64,000 nt of DNA from Brachypodius melanocephalos (taxonomy: Eukaryota > Chordata > Aves > Passeriformes > Pycnonotidae): contig VZSR01001459.1 of assembly GCA_013398615.1 (NCBI GenBank), positions 4,778,648 to 4,842,647 of the forward strand. The letters are read 5' to 3'. The notes below the pieces were generated by a model, which worked only from the letters and a program-made list of their open reading frames with translations, was not told the DNA's origin and ran no database searches. Shown in pieces: positions 25,601-36,808 of this stretch. The first letter of the stretch is position 1. Each line of letters opens with the position of its first letter. The translations under genes were made by a program, and so were the position numbers.

Positions 25601-26958
25601 TAAGGAGGTCTGTCAGCCTGAGGATTCATTTGCACAAACACCGTGGGTGAGAAATCTAACACTGTGTTGGGCCATGTTTATTTTAAATGTCAGGGCTGCG
25701 AGGTGCTCTGTCAGCCAAGGCAGTCCCACAACCCTTGGGAACACAAGGGCTCTCCAGGCTGGATATGGTGGGAGCTCTCCTGGTTTGCCTGGGAGCACCA
25801 TGGTGCTTCTTGGCAACCCAAGCAATGGCAAAAATGATTTTCTATCTTCTTATCTTAAACAGTGAAGCAAGTTTAGTGTTGAGGACAGAGCAATGCAGCT
25901 CAGGGAAAAGCCATCTTTCCAGAGGGCTCTCACAGTGCACACAAGGGATTTTTAACCCTGGAGTCCCTCTGGACTTCTGGTCAGGGTGTCTCAGGCTGGC
26001 AGAAGAAGCAGTAGTTTCCTGTGTGGCTGTGGAGCATTGTGGTGGGGCTGGTCCATCCTTGCTGTGGGGTGGGGGAAAAGGGTGAGCTTTTTTTTTTTCT
26101 TTACACATTTTAAAACTGGTGCTCTGTTTCTCTCACTCCTGTGTTGATGGACACTGCTGTTGTCCATCCCAGGGATGGCTCCAGGAGCAGGCTGACTGAA
26201 GATTGGAATGCTGTACCCCCTGTCTCTGTCTGTAGTAGGCAGGGTGGTGGTTCTCCCAGGAGGCAAAATACCTCAGATGAACCAGTCTTCCATGATTCCC
26301 ACATGGACCTGGTGATGCAGCGAGTGTGCTGATGTGCTCTGTGCTCTTGTCTGTGTGTGTCAGTCCCAGCACAGGGAGGGACTCCTACAGGCAAGAGAGA
26401 TGATTCTGGAGCTGGTCCAGGTGCATGCAGAGCCCTGGTACTGGGTCCCTCGTGGTGTGGGCACCTTCCTCTGGGACACCACTTTGGGAAATGTGTTGTT
26501 TCCCATATTTTCCTTGCCAGCTCTCAGCAGTTTCTGTGCATGCCCACCAGAGAGCAACCCCAGCACAGGGTTGTTGTCTCCAGAGAGACAGATTGTAGGG
26601 CTGAGTGTGAGGTCAAATCCATCTTCCCTCACCCCTTCCAGCTCTATCACCTCATCCCAAACCTGAGCTGAGCAGTGAGTTTCGGCCCTCTCTGTCCTGG
26701 GCAAGAGAAGTATCACACAGGGAAGGGAGGACAGTGCTGAAGGAGAGAGGCAAGAGACCCTGGCTGTGTCTTCTACAGCAAATCCAGTGCCATCTCCAGG
26801 AAAGGACCATGCCATGAATTAGCAAGGGACATCAATTCAGGTTGTACAGGAAACAAGTAAGGGTTCAGACAGACCTTAATTAACTATTTGGATGGCTGAA
26901 AATCTGGTGCTTTTTGCAGTTTGCTGTAACTGCATAGACAAATGGTACTTATCTTGGA

Positions 26959-27015
26959 GAAGCACAGAATCATTTAGTCTGGAAAAGACCTTTAAGATCC
27001 TGGAGCCCAACAGAC
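26959..27015 (-). mobile_element. CR1 LINE fragment, 3' end, minus strand
   Basis: On the plus strand it reads CACAGAATCATTTAGTCTGG, then AAAAGACCTTTAAGATCCTGG and CCCAACAG. This is the reverse complement of a CR1 tail. It is short and 5'-truncated, and the downstream end is uncertain. Confidence 0.85.
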
Positions 27016-27499
27016 ATCTCAGTGGGTATCTCTGATGTTTGAACAGGTAGCTGAGTGTCTTGGTGGGGCTTTGTATGTGACACTCTGTCCCAGTGTTTGA
27101 GGAAGGAGCAAACCTGTGTTTTTCATGTATCCTTGGGCTTTGTGAGTATCCTCTCAACCTCAGGGCTGGCAAGCCAGGGTAGGCAGTCACAGCTGGGCTT
27201 GGAGGTGGGGTTCAACTATGCAATATCAAATACCTTAACTGAGCTGCCTGGGTCAGGAGGGAGAGATGGGCAGGATTGGCCTTTCCTGGGACAGAGACAG
27301 CACAAGGAACCGAATCTCCTGCTGGAAGGAGCTGTCCCTCCCCTCTGTGTTTCCTTTGAGCCGTAGCAGCAGCGGTCACAGGCCAGTGCTAAGGTCTGTG
27401 GCAGTGCTGAGCTGCAGCCCCAGTGCCTGCAGAAATGGGCTTTGAATGAAAGCTGAGGGAAGAAACAACTCCTTGCTATTTTTATCCTTGCACCAGCCC

Positions 27500-27740
27500 C
27501 TGGGGATTTCGATTGACAGGATTAGTTATGAAGCCAATATTATGAGTTTAACTACGAGTGAAATAACACAACTTCTGTGGGAAGCAGAGTAAAAGAGGCA
27601 ATTATGCAGTAGTTTAATAACAGCACGCTGCTGGCTGGGTAGCTGAAAACTTACAGTTGACAGTAATTAGATTTTTCCATTCTTCCTGTTAAATAGCTAT
27701 AAAAATTATAACAGAAAATAATCCGATTCTCTTTTATTTC
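27500..27740. promoter_or_regulatory. Candidate conserved non-coding element
   Basis: A repeat-free 240-bp stretch with CGATTGACAGGATTAG (overlapping TALE-type TGACAG and a GGATTA core), CAATTATGCAG, ACAGTTGACAGTAATTAG and AATAATCCGATT. The TGACAG motif occurs twice. Inferred only. Confidence 0.3.
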
Positions 27741-29214
27741 ATGCTGTTTTCATCATCCAGTCGGTATCCATTTGGCCTTCTGATTGTCGTTTATATGGTT
27801 TTTGTATCTAGTATTTAAGACATGCAGAAATGGGACAATGTTTAAAAAAATGCAGAAAGCACTAGGAATGAGGCAGTAACACTCTTCTGAGCATGAGGAA
27901 TCCAGGGGATGCTTGAATGGACAGTGAGGGCTTTCCAAATTGACTAACTCTGAATAACAGGTGGACTTCTAACCACAGGAGTTATTCCAAATCATTTAAA
28001 ATTAGAGTAAAAAATGAGATGTTAGGAATTAAATCCCTATTTGCCTGTCTGTTACTATAATGTGCCAGATGTAGATAAGCAGGAGGGATGGAGGGAGGTG
28101 CTATGGCACATCAGTCTGCACTGATTGCTTGCTGCCCTCATCTTCCTGCTGGGATGGGAGTCCATGTTGTGATGTGATTCTGGGCTTTACTCCCACCTTT
28201 GGCTCCCTGCTGGGATGGCAGTGTGAGTAGTGGGAGTGTTTGTTGGCTGGCAAAGAGCTGGATTTGGACAAAAATCTGTGAGTTCCCTCAGATCTGCAGG
28301 GCATCTTCTCTTCCCAGTCTTTGCTGCCCTTCCACAGCCCTGCAGTGCTGGGATTTGTGCCCTGCAGTGCTGGGGCTGTACAGGCATCTCATGTCCCTGT
28401 TGTTCATGTCCCAAGTGACACTGCCTTGTCTGCTGCCCTCCTTTCAAGCACTGTCCTTTTTTTTTTTCTTTCCCTCTGTGTCTAGGCAGCAGTAAGTTTT
28501 CTCTTATGGCATAAAAACACAAATTACTTTAGAAATACACAGTTGTTAAACTTACAGGGTGAAACTTAATGAGCCAACAAATGTGTGGCATTTGGCTTCT
28601 TATGATCACAGCTTGAAAGTGCAGCACAGCACAAAGGGAAGAACTCTCAGGTTTGCTTTCACCGTTGAAAGCTCAGGATGGGATATTTGCTTGGAGATTA
28701 AAAGTATTCTTCCTTTTGCTCTCCTTTACCTGGTAATGTAAAAGATCCAGATATGATAAATGGTATCCTGGTTGTGATGTTGTGCAGGTAATTTAATGTG
28801 AGGTGGTGTTTTGCAGCTCTGGTTCCTGTTGGGATCTCTGACACACAATAAATACGTTCCGTGGCAGCACACCTGACCTCAGCACAGCATGTCTCTGATT
28901 TCATTGCTTTTACTCTGTCATGGCAGGAGCATCACAGTTCAGCTTCACACACATGTCTCAGTTTTAAAGCACTGTGGAGGTGCCCAGAGCTGATAGCAGG
29001 GCAAAGGCCACCTGCAGGTTTGCCTCTACCCCATTTGGTTCCACTAGTCGAAGAAAGGCGCCATGCTTTTGGCAGATGCAAATGCTCCAGATGGTACCGG
29101 GAAAAGTGCAAATGAAAGATATGATTTCGGCCCTTCCTCACTTTAATAAAATCCTGTTCATCTCTCTGGTAGAGCCTTTTTTTATTAGGGGCTTTTAGAA
29201 ATGTATCCTCTCTC

Positions 29215-29238
29215 TTTTTTTTTTTTTTTTTTTTTTTT
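29215..29238 (+). repeat. T homopolymer of 24
   Basis: A run of 24 T followed by C and six more T. On the minus strand this is a poly(A)-like tail, but no retroposed gene or LINE end is recognisable next to it. Confidence 0.95.
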
Positions 29239-29590
29239 CTTTTTTCTACCCCTACCTCTGAGCCTGTGTCACTGGGAGTTGTTCTGCTGGTTGTTGCAGT
29301 CTGCCCTGGGTGCTTTCCAGCATGTTTTTCTGGTGCTAGTCTTTAAAAAGTGGATATAATCCATTAACCACAGTATCTGACTTTCTGCATTGGGGCCTGT
29401 TGCCAGGTTTGAGCCAGGTGGACAAGGACAAGTGTGTGGGGTCTTGACATGCACTAGTGAAGTGCAAACCTTTAGTGTGTGCCAAAACAAATACTCCCTT
29501 GTATTCAAGTTCCTACTGGCCCTTGTGTGAGGGACAGGGGCAGCTCAAAACAGCTGGTGCTGCTCTTAAGCTGTGTCTGCTGCCCCATAG

Positions 29591-29782
<192 letters not shown>

Positions 29783-29999
29783 TGATGCTCACACAGTGCC
29801 CGAGTCACCACCCTGTATTAGCTTATTCCAGCACATTTCCTTGTTACAAGATTAGATCCATTTTGCAAATTGCTGCTGCACTAGTAATTGAATTGAAGGG
29901 GTATTTTTGTTAGTTTTCTTTCTCTTCTCCCCCCCCCACCTTTTTTTTTTTCACTGGAGTAAATCAGGAATAAGTCAACAGAATCAAGCCCTTAGTGCT

Positions 30000-30230
30000 T
30001 TCAGCAACATGCTCATTTAAATTGGATGCAAGAGGGTGTCTGTGTTTACATTTGGCCTGCCAAGAATCTCTGTTTCAGAAACTGGCTTACATAATATGTC
30101 AAAATTGGTTTACTCATTAGCATTGCAAACTGCATGAAACAAGCCGCAGATTGATAAACTCGCAGCAATATTTGCATCCGGATCTGAGTGGCACAGGGGG
30201 AGGGGAAGTTCATTAGGAAACGTTCCATTT
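30000..30230. promoter_or_regulatory. Candidate conserved non-coding element with an octamer motif
   Basis: It contains the POU octamer ATTTGCAT at 30170-30177, TCATTTAAATTGG, ACTCATTAGCATTGC and TTGATAAACTCG. It is repeat-free and lies about 4 kb upstream of the short SYNPR promoter. Inferred only. Confidence 0.3.
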
Positions 30231-30744
30231 CCACAAGAAAAACAAATGGTTTCCAGTTATAGATCTCAGATTTTGTTAATTTTCTGTCTCCCCAAATTTA
30301 AATAAAGATTGAGAGGGAAATGTGAAAATCTCTGTTGGCAAACAGGCAGCCTATCTTAATGTACCACCTGTCCTGGTGGGCTGTTTACAGCAGCAGCTCC
30401 AGGTAGGCTGATTATCCTCTCCCAGCTGGGGCTCCAGCCTTCCTGGACACCACTGCTGCCTTGGTTGATGTTTTCTCTGCAGCACAGGTGGGGTGGACAC
30501 TTTAATATACTGATTACCTTTTCCAAATGCGGAGTGGCCGCTGATGCAGTAGCATGGTCCAAAGGGCCTTTGGTGGTGCTGCCTGTTCCTGGCTTTACCT
30601 GGGCAGGGCAAGGGAGCAATCCAGCCTTGGGCAGAGCTGAGGACCCTCATGTGGAAAAGCTCCAGCTCAGGTGCTCCATGGCTAGACTGATGAAACTCCA
30701 TCTCCACAGTAGAGTGTGTGATTTTAGAGGTGTCTGTAAATCTG

Positions 30745-30758
30745 CACACACACACACA
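30745..30758 (+). repeat. Short (CA)7 repeat
   Basis: Seven CA units, about 160 bp upstream of the CR1 fragment. Confidence 0.9.
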
Positions 30759-30919
30759 GGAGCAGGCATGAACAGGGGTTCTGGGAATAATGTGAACAAG
30801 CATGTTAATACAGCAATGGAGCAATAAGAGGTCTAAGGGTAGTTGGTGCCTTTCGGCTGCTATTTGGGTGTTGGATACTCCGTGGTGAGTTGAGGGATGG
30901 TGGGAAGAGACAGCAAGGG

Positions 30920-31136
30920 GTGGTGGGGAGCCAGATATTAAGAGAAGTTTCTTCACTGAAAGGATAGCCAAACATTGGAATAGGTTGCCCAGAGAGGTGG
31001 TGCCACCTCTGTCCCTGGAAGTGTTCAGACAATGTGTGTGTGCTGCTTAGGGATGTGCTTTAGTGGTGGACTTGGCAGTGCTGTGTTAAGTTGGACTCGG
31101 TGATCTCAGGAGTCTTTTCCAACTTTTATGATTCTG
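30920..31136 (+). mobile_element. CR1 LINE fragment, the longest in the window
   Basis: About 215 bp of CR1 3' region can be followed: AGAAGTTTCTTCACTGAAAGG, CATTGGAATAGGTTGCCCAG, CTGTCCCTGGAAGTGTTCAG, TTAGGGATGTGCTTTAGTGG, GTTGGACTCGGTGATCTCAG and the TTTCCAACTTTTATGATTCTG tail. The minus-strand 206-residue frame at 30351-30971 overlaps its start and is a chance frame. Confidence 0.92.
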
Positions 31137-33984
31137 AGCTGTCCATGCAGATGGACTCCCTCAAGTCCTGCTATATCTGGGGATGAGTCTCTCCCCAGGC
31201 TGCTGCCTGTCCTGTTGCTGGTGTCACTGCATCCCTTTCAGCAACACTGGCCATGAACCTTGCACAAAGCTGATTCAGATCTGTTAGATGTATACTGCTT
31301 TTCAGCAGTAAAGTAGTTTGGGGCTTAAATCCCAGGAAATTTTTTAGTTTGCTTTGAAACTCCCAACTCAAAAATCAGAAGTAAAATGCTCTGATACAGC
31401 ACAGAGACATGGCATAGAAGTTGCTGGTGTTGGCAGCACCTCTTCTTGTGCTTGGTGATGCTGAGTGCCCCATCCAGAATTTCAGATTAATTTTTTGTAA
31501 AGGAATCTAATAAAGCTGAAGAAAGCACCAGGGTGCAATGCTGCAGGGTGTGCTGCAGCCTGACAAGTGTTTTGCCTTGTCAGCAAACACCGGCACATTC
31601 AATTTCAGCAGTGTTAGAACTGATCCACAGCATTCACAGTGTGTTACCTGTTAGGGAAAAAAAAGCAGCCCTTGGTTTCTGTATCCTGTGGAGTCTGTGT
31701 TACAGTGTGGTTTGGAGGAGGTGTGTGACAGGATGGGTCCTCCTCTGCTGCAACCCATTGTGCTCTGGCTAAAGCTGCATCCCTACATCCCACACAGGTG
31801 CCCAGGTGCACACATATTTTAGAAGGCTGAGAGATGGCAACTCTCAGCTCAGCAAAACTCTTTTAATGTATGCTTTTCAGAGTTTTCAGAAGACTTTAGT
31901 GAGTTTAAGTAAGCAGCTGTTAGCTGTGGGAAGGGAAAATAAATTTTCTCACTGGGAAATGAAATGAGAGGTGTTTGCATTTCACTTACTCTCACACCTT
32001 GCAGCAAGAGGCTGGTCACCATGAGATACAGCGCATTTGAGTGCCAGCTGGAGAACTGAATGCAGTGAAGAAGGCCAGGAGCAGTGAGATGCATCAGCTG
32101 GGGAGCTGAGGCAAGCTGAGTATCCTCCTGCCATCCTCCACCAGTGTGCACCCACAGGCTGGAGAAGAGCTCCCAGGGCTGTGGGAGAGCCAGCATCACT
32201 CTTTGTGCTGATGCAGTGGGTGGTAAGTTGTGTGTGGTCCTTGGTCACCTTTGACCACGTGGAGCGTGAACGTGACTGCAGAGTGCAGCTCCTGCCTGTG
32301 TTTATAAGGCATCAAAGGGCTGCTCACAGTGCAGGGGGAGGAAAATGCTGCCCAGTTCTGCAGACCAGAGTCGCTGTGGTGTTTAATCCTCGTGGCTGGG
32401 GCTCAGGCAGTGTGCAGGTAGCTGGTGAACATTTTTGTTATGTTAAAATGCTCCATGAAGCAGAGCAGTGCTTCAGCCTGAGGAACTCTGTGAGCATCAC
32501 AGCATCTCCTCATTACAGCATCCACCAGCATCAGGCTCTATCTGCTGGAAATGCAGGGCCACATTGACAGCAGTGACATCTGTCAGCCTGGCTGTGCAGC
32601 TCCTGCTTGTGGGAAAGGGGCCTGGAGTACTAAACTCCTAAAGCGTTGTCAGAGCCTCCTCGGTGCCTGGATTGTGCTGCTGGAAGTGCCAGCCCCCAAC
32701 AGATGAACTGTATTATCAGATGAATTCAACCTCCTTGCTTTTGTCTTCAGGATTTTCCCTGTGAATTCCAGCACTTACTGTAAATCCCAAGCCTCTGGGG
32801 AAGAGCAATTGTGCTCCAATTTTGCAGTGCACAGAACTGTTGTTACCCGACAGGTGTTTCTGTATACCAGCATGTAACTTCTGTCTCCTAATAAAAGGGA
32901 AATTTGCTTTGTGTCACGTGTATTTGTAAATCTTTGATGCTGTGGGTAGAAAAGAGGATGAAACAGTGATCAGCTCAGCACTGATCAATAATCAGCACAG
33001 TTTGGTTTAGTCTTGATTACACTGAGTGGTGCTAGGGCATGGGTAAGTGCAGAGCAGACACCTTTCCAAGAGGGATCCATGGATCTGTTCCTGCTCTTAA
33101 AATGCTGTTGTCCTGAATGCAGAGCCTGAAATCCTTCTTGTGAGGAAGTTTGCTGTGACAAGATGTGGGGTTTGTGTCTGTATGTAGCTGCTTGGGGGGA
33201 GCACATGTGACACGTTCCCAAAGTGGTATTTGGCTGCCACCGATGTGTCCAGCTCACAAACAAGTGCCTGAGCTCATCCCCTGGTACATTCTCCTCCTCC
33301 TAACACACATGCAGCACAGCAGAGGTTTTGTTTGCGTGTATTAATAGCACAAATTTTTTCCCCCTTGGTGAAAGGCAACCCATGGGTTTCCCACTGGTTT
33401 TCTCTGATACACAAAAAGGGACAAAAGCTCAAATTCCAGGAGGATGTTCTGGAGGTCTGGTGCTGTGCAAGCACAGGGTGAGCTCAGCACACATGAAGGT
33501 ATGGGAGACTTGAGAAGTCTTTTCCCCTTTCTGGATGGGCTCCTTGCTGCAGCTGCAGGGCAGCTGTCTGAGGTGCAGTGAAAAGCATCTCTAAATGTAA
33601 CAGAGTCCAAACAAGCCCCCAAACCCCACAACGAAGAAGCACTGCTCCAGTGACAGTTTGGATGATCTTCAAGCTTTTTTCAACTTCAGCCCAAAATCGT
33701 GAGCTGATTCTTTTCTATGAAGCACACACGAGGGCCAGAGCAATGCTGTATTAGCAATGGGTGGGAAGGGGCTGCATCTCCCAGCCCACCATGGTGGTAC
33801 CTGCACCACAACAAAGCAATCAGCCCCTCACCGAGGGGAAACCATTTCTCCACTCCGGCTGTGTGTAGTCGGTGTAATAATATGAGCATTTTGCCATCCC
33901 TCTGCAAACAAATCTGAGGCTGCTGCCTGATTGGTATATCATCTCACTTTCTCTCAGCATTGATTTTCTTGCTCTCCTTATTTG

Positions 33985-34046
33985 CTTCATAAAAAGCGAG
34001 GCAAGGAGCTGATGCTCGCTTGCTCCCTCTCCCTCCCTCCCTCCCT

Positions 34047-34091
<45 letters not shown>

Positions 34092-34182
34092 GTGAGAAGC
34101 TTTTGGGAGCCTTTATTTTTAGTATGAGACAAACCTTGCTTTATTTCAGGAGACACAAGTTGGATTATAAATCCTTTTGTAA
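33985..34182 (+). promoter_or_regulatory. SYNPR: Candidate core promoter and 5' leader of the short SYNPR form
   Basis: This is the stretch just upstream of the 8-codon first exon. A TATA-like CATAAAAAGC lies at 33988-33997, which would place a transcription start near 34020. The leader would then carry the CCCT/CT microsatellite (34024-34090). There is no CpG enrichment, so this looks like a tissue-restricted, TATA-type promoter rather than a CpG-island promoter. A sequence resembling a 3' splice site (ctttatttcag, ending at 34149) lies 34 bp before the ATG. The leader could therefore instead be spliced from an upstream non-coding exon. The promoter call is inferred from position and motif only. 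Confidence 0.45.
34024..34090 (+). repeat. (CCCT)n-(CT)n microsatellite in the SYNPR leader
   Basis: This is a compound pyrimidine tract. About seven CCCT units run to roughly 34054 and are followed by about eighteen CT dinucleotides to 34090. It is a pure purine/pyrimidine strand asymmetry of nearly 70 bp, about 90 bp before the SYNPR start codon. Such tracts can form triplex (H-DNA) structures and are length-polymorphic. On the opposite strand they form GAGA-type sites. Confidence 0.97.
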
Positions 34183-34206
34183 ATGTGTATGGTGATATTT
34201 GCTCCG
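34183..34206 (+). CDS. SYNPR: SYNPR coding exon 1 (short-form start exon, 8 codons)
   Basis: This exon supplies the N-terminus of synaptoporin, a four-pass MARVEL-domain protein of synaptic vesicles in the synaptophysin family. It reads MCMVIFAP and stops at a consensus 5' splice site (gtaagt at 34207) in phase 0, which joins exactly to the LFAIF start of the exon at 48034. The same eight residues begin the short mammalian form, as I recall it. An in-frame TAA lies directly before the ATG (34180-34182), so no N-terminal extension is possible within this exon. The first ATG has a weak context (T at -3, T at +4). The second in-frame ATG at 34189 has G at +4 and could also be used. The residues form the cytoplasmic edge and start of transmembrane segment 1. 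The exon is too short for standard ORF calling and was found by matching to exon 2. Confidence 0.9.
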
Positions 34207-36761
34207 GTAAGTTATATGCATCTCTGTTTATTTGTGTAACTGGACTGGCTGGGGGAGAAGTGGGGTTTTTCAGGAATCGTGAAGCTCACAAAATTGTGTT
34301 TAGGTTTGGCTTCTTTGTAGTGTCATGCTGAGCTAAACTGTTCTGTGATTTTTAGATACGTTGAAATATCTTCAGTTTGTATTTGGCTTTGCAGAGAGGG
34401 ATGCCTGCTTTGAAAACTTGTTTTGCACTTCATTTTACTGCAGAAATATGGACAATGATGATTAAAGGGAAAAGGAATTCTTATTTATTGTGTTCCTTCT
34501 GGCATTTTAAATCAAAAGTGTCTCCAAAATAATGCTGCAATATTTGATAGGAAAAAAAATCAGTAAGACCTATTTAATATTGATCAAGCTGAAGTATGAA
34601 ATCTGACTGCCTATTACCTTAGATCAATCTAAAGTATGACAGCTTGGCAGCAACATGCTCCTCATCAAAATACGTTAATGAAATAAAGAAAATCTTTAGT
34701 TAAGAAAATAGCTTACTTTTCAGAGTGTAACATCATTAGTACAGGTCAATAGACTGTTGCTCTGAGTTTCTGCTCCCTGCCTTTGCTTTTACAGCTCAGC
34801 AGCCTCATTCCTCAGCCCTCTTGGTTAACTTGGAGACCTCCTTGTTACCTGTGAATAACAGCGAGGTGCAGATATTTCTCTCTTCCCATCATAGCTCCTG
34901 GTGAGCTTTCCAGGCAGTACAAGTCAGGGTCTGTAATAGTAGGCTGAGGAAAACAAAATGTATAGCTTTAATACTTTCAGACTACCTAATACGTGAGTTT
35001 ACAGCATTATATTGGTTAATTTATTCTCTCATACTTGAACCGTATCCATGGGAGTCAATAGCTTTGGTGCTCCAGAAGTCTTTAAGAACTCCAGCTGTAG
35101 CACAAGTTGGAGCTGCTATGAGAACATGTTTGAATATATATCTGCTCAGAAAATCAACAGATTAAACCTAGAATAGTCTGCTACTCTCATGATACCAGGG
35201 TATGCTAATAGATATATGAAGCATACTTTAATAAGATGTTAGAAGGCTGTAACTGAGTTTATTAAACCCACGGGAGGAGGTAAGGATGTTGTGTAAGCCC
35301 AAGCTAAACTCTTCTAAAATCTGAGAGAAATTTCAGATTGGCAATAACTGCTTAGTCATTTTAAACTGCTTTTGGACAGCTTTAATTGTTCATTCCGGCC
35401 CCCCCCCTTTTTTTTTAATGCAATAGTTAATTTGCCTTCTCACCTGCTTGAAGAGCAGCTGATGGAATATTTGGTGGTGTGCCCCTCAGCAGTGGCTCAT
35501 GGGCTCTGCTGGGTCTGTGCCCTGGCTGGGCTGAGCTGATGCTGGTACACAGCATCCCATAGGCAGCCAGGGCATTCCACAGGCGAGCCCATGTGCCTTT
35601 TTCCTGAAAATGTAGTTAATGGGCACTCAGTTCAGAGGCTCTCTGGTGTTTTTGTGATTGCTGTTTCATAAGGACCATATATATTTAGAGCAGCTGCATA
35701 GCTTGAATGCATGTGCTTGGCACAGAAAACATGGTACACAAAATGTACCGTGTGCCACCATGTTAGAGAACAAGGTACATAACAATAATTGTCTTTTTGA
35801 CAGTCCTTCAGCTCCTCAGGTGTGGAGGGTATGGGTGTCTGAGCAATGCACATCTCACACACTTTCTAAGCATTATGCTGCTTGCCCTGAGGACAGCATT
35901 GGGCATTTCTAACTTTGCTCAGCCCTGATATCTGGCTCAGCGCAGTCCTTAAGGTGAGCAGGGCAATGGTCAGAGAATGTGTTTGGGTCACCCAGGAGGG
36001 GAGGGAAAAGCACATATCATGCTCCTACCCTGAAAAACTAAAGGCCTGTTTTTTTCTGTGCCACAAAACTCATAGCAGGGGTGCCAGACTGCCCTGAAGC
36101 CAGGTTGTGGTTTATTAAGGAAGGCATCCTGATCTCATCCTAATAGCTCTGAAGCAGGAAAAGTGGCTTGAAATGGCTGATTTGACTGCAGGCAGGGGCA
36201 AGTCTCATCCCTGTCCCTGAGGGCAGGTTGCCAGCAGCCAAGGGTCTTAAGGCACAAAGTGAAAATGTGGTTAAGTGTATTGCTGCAAGACTTTGTCATG
36301 GCAGAGGAGCTTTTGGCTGAGCAGAAATGATCCCATCAGCCCTACATCTCTACAGGGTATGGCTGACACAAACTCAGGGGGACAGGCGAGCTTGCCCTGC
36401 GCATCCTGTCGTACATACAGAAGTCCTCATGAGGTTTTGTCTCTGTCCTTTTGCCCATCCTTGTGCTGTAATGTCTGGTAATCCTTCATCTCCAGCTACT
36501 TGGTGGTAGCAGGTCTGGGGGCAGCTGCTCCCCTGCCCAGTACCACCAACCAGCACTCAGCTCTCAGACCTTGGAGCAGCCTCCATCACCTCCCCAGGGG
36601 TGTGATACCCACTCTGCAACATAACTTCAGGCTGATGTGCAAACTAGGCTTGGTGCAACTGCAGGGACAGGTTCACAGCATGGTGCTTTGCAAGCCTTGG
36701 GACTTAAAATTTGACATTTGTGCCAGTGGGATGGAAGCATCACTGTCCCCTACTAGGAGGT

Positions 36762-36808
36762 GTTTGAATGGGGTTTGAAACCATCAGGGTTTGAATGGGG
36801 TTTGAAAC
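36762..36808 (+). repeat. Two-copy tandem duplication, 27-bp period
   Basis: The 20-mer GTTTGAATGGGGTTTGAAAC occurs exactly at 36762-36781 and 36789-36808. Each copy itself holds two imperfect GGTTTGAA units. Confidence 0.9.

Noticed and set aside
28338..28374. Two copies of CCCTGCAGTGCTGGG at a 22-bp period
   Set aside because: Only two short copies in a GC-rich stretch. It does not extend into an array.
30351..30971. 206-residue minus-strand open frame, the longest in the window
   Set aside because: It overlaps the start of a CR1 fragment, has no recognisable domain and has a composition typical of chance frames; no splice or start context supports it.
33944..34156. Frame with an Arg-Glu dipeptide repeat on the minus strand
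   Set aside because: It is the translation of the CT microsatellite, not a protein.
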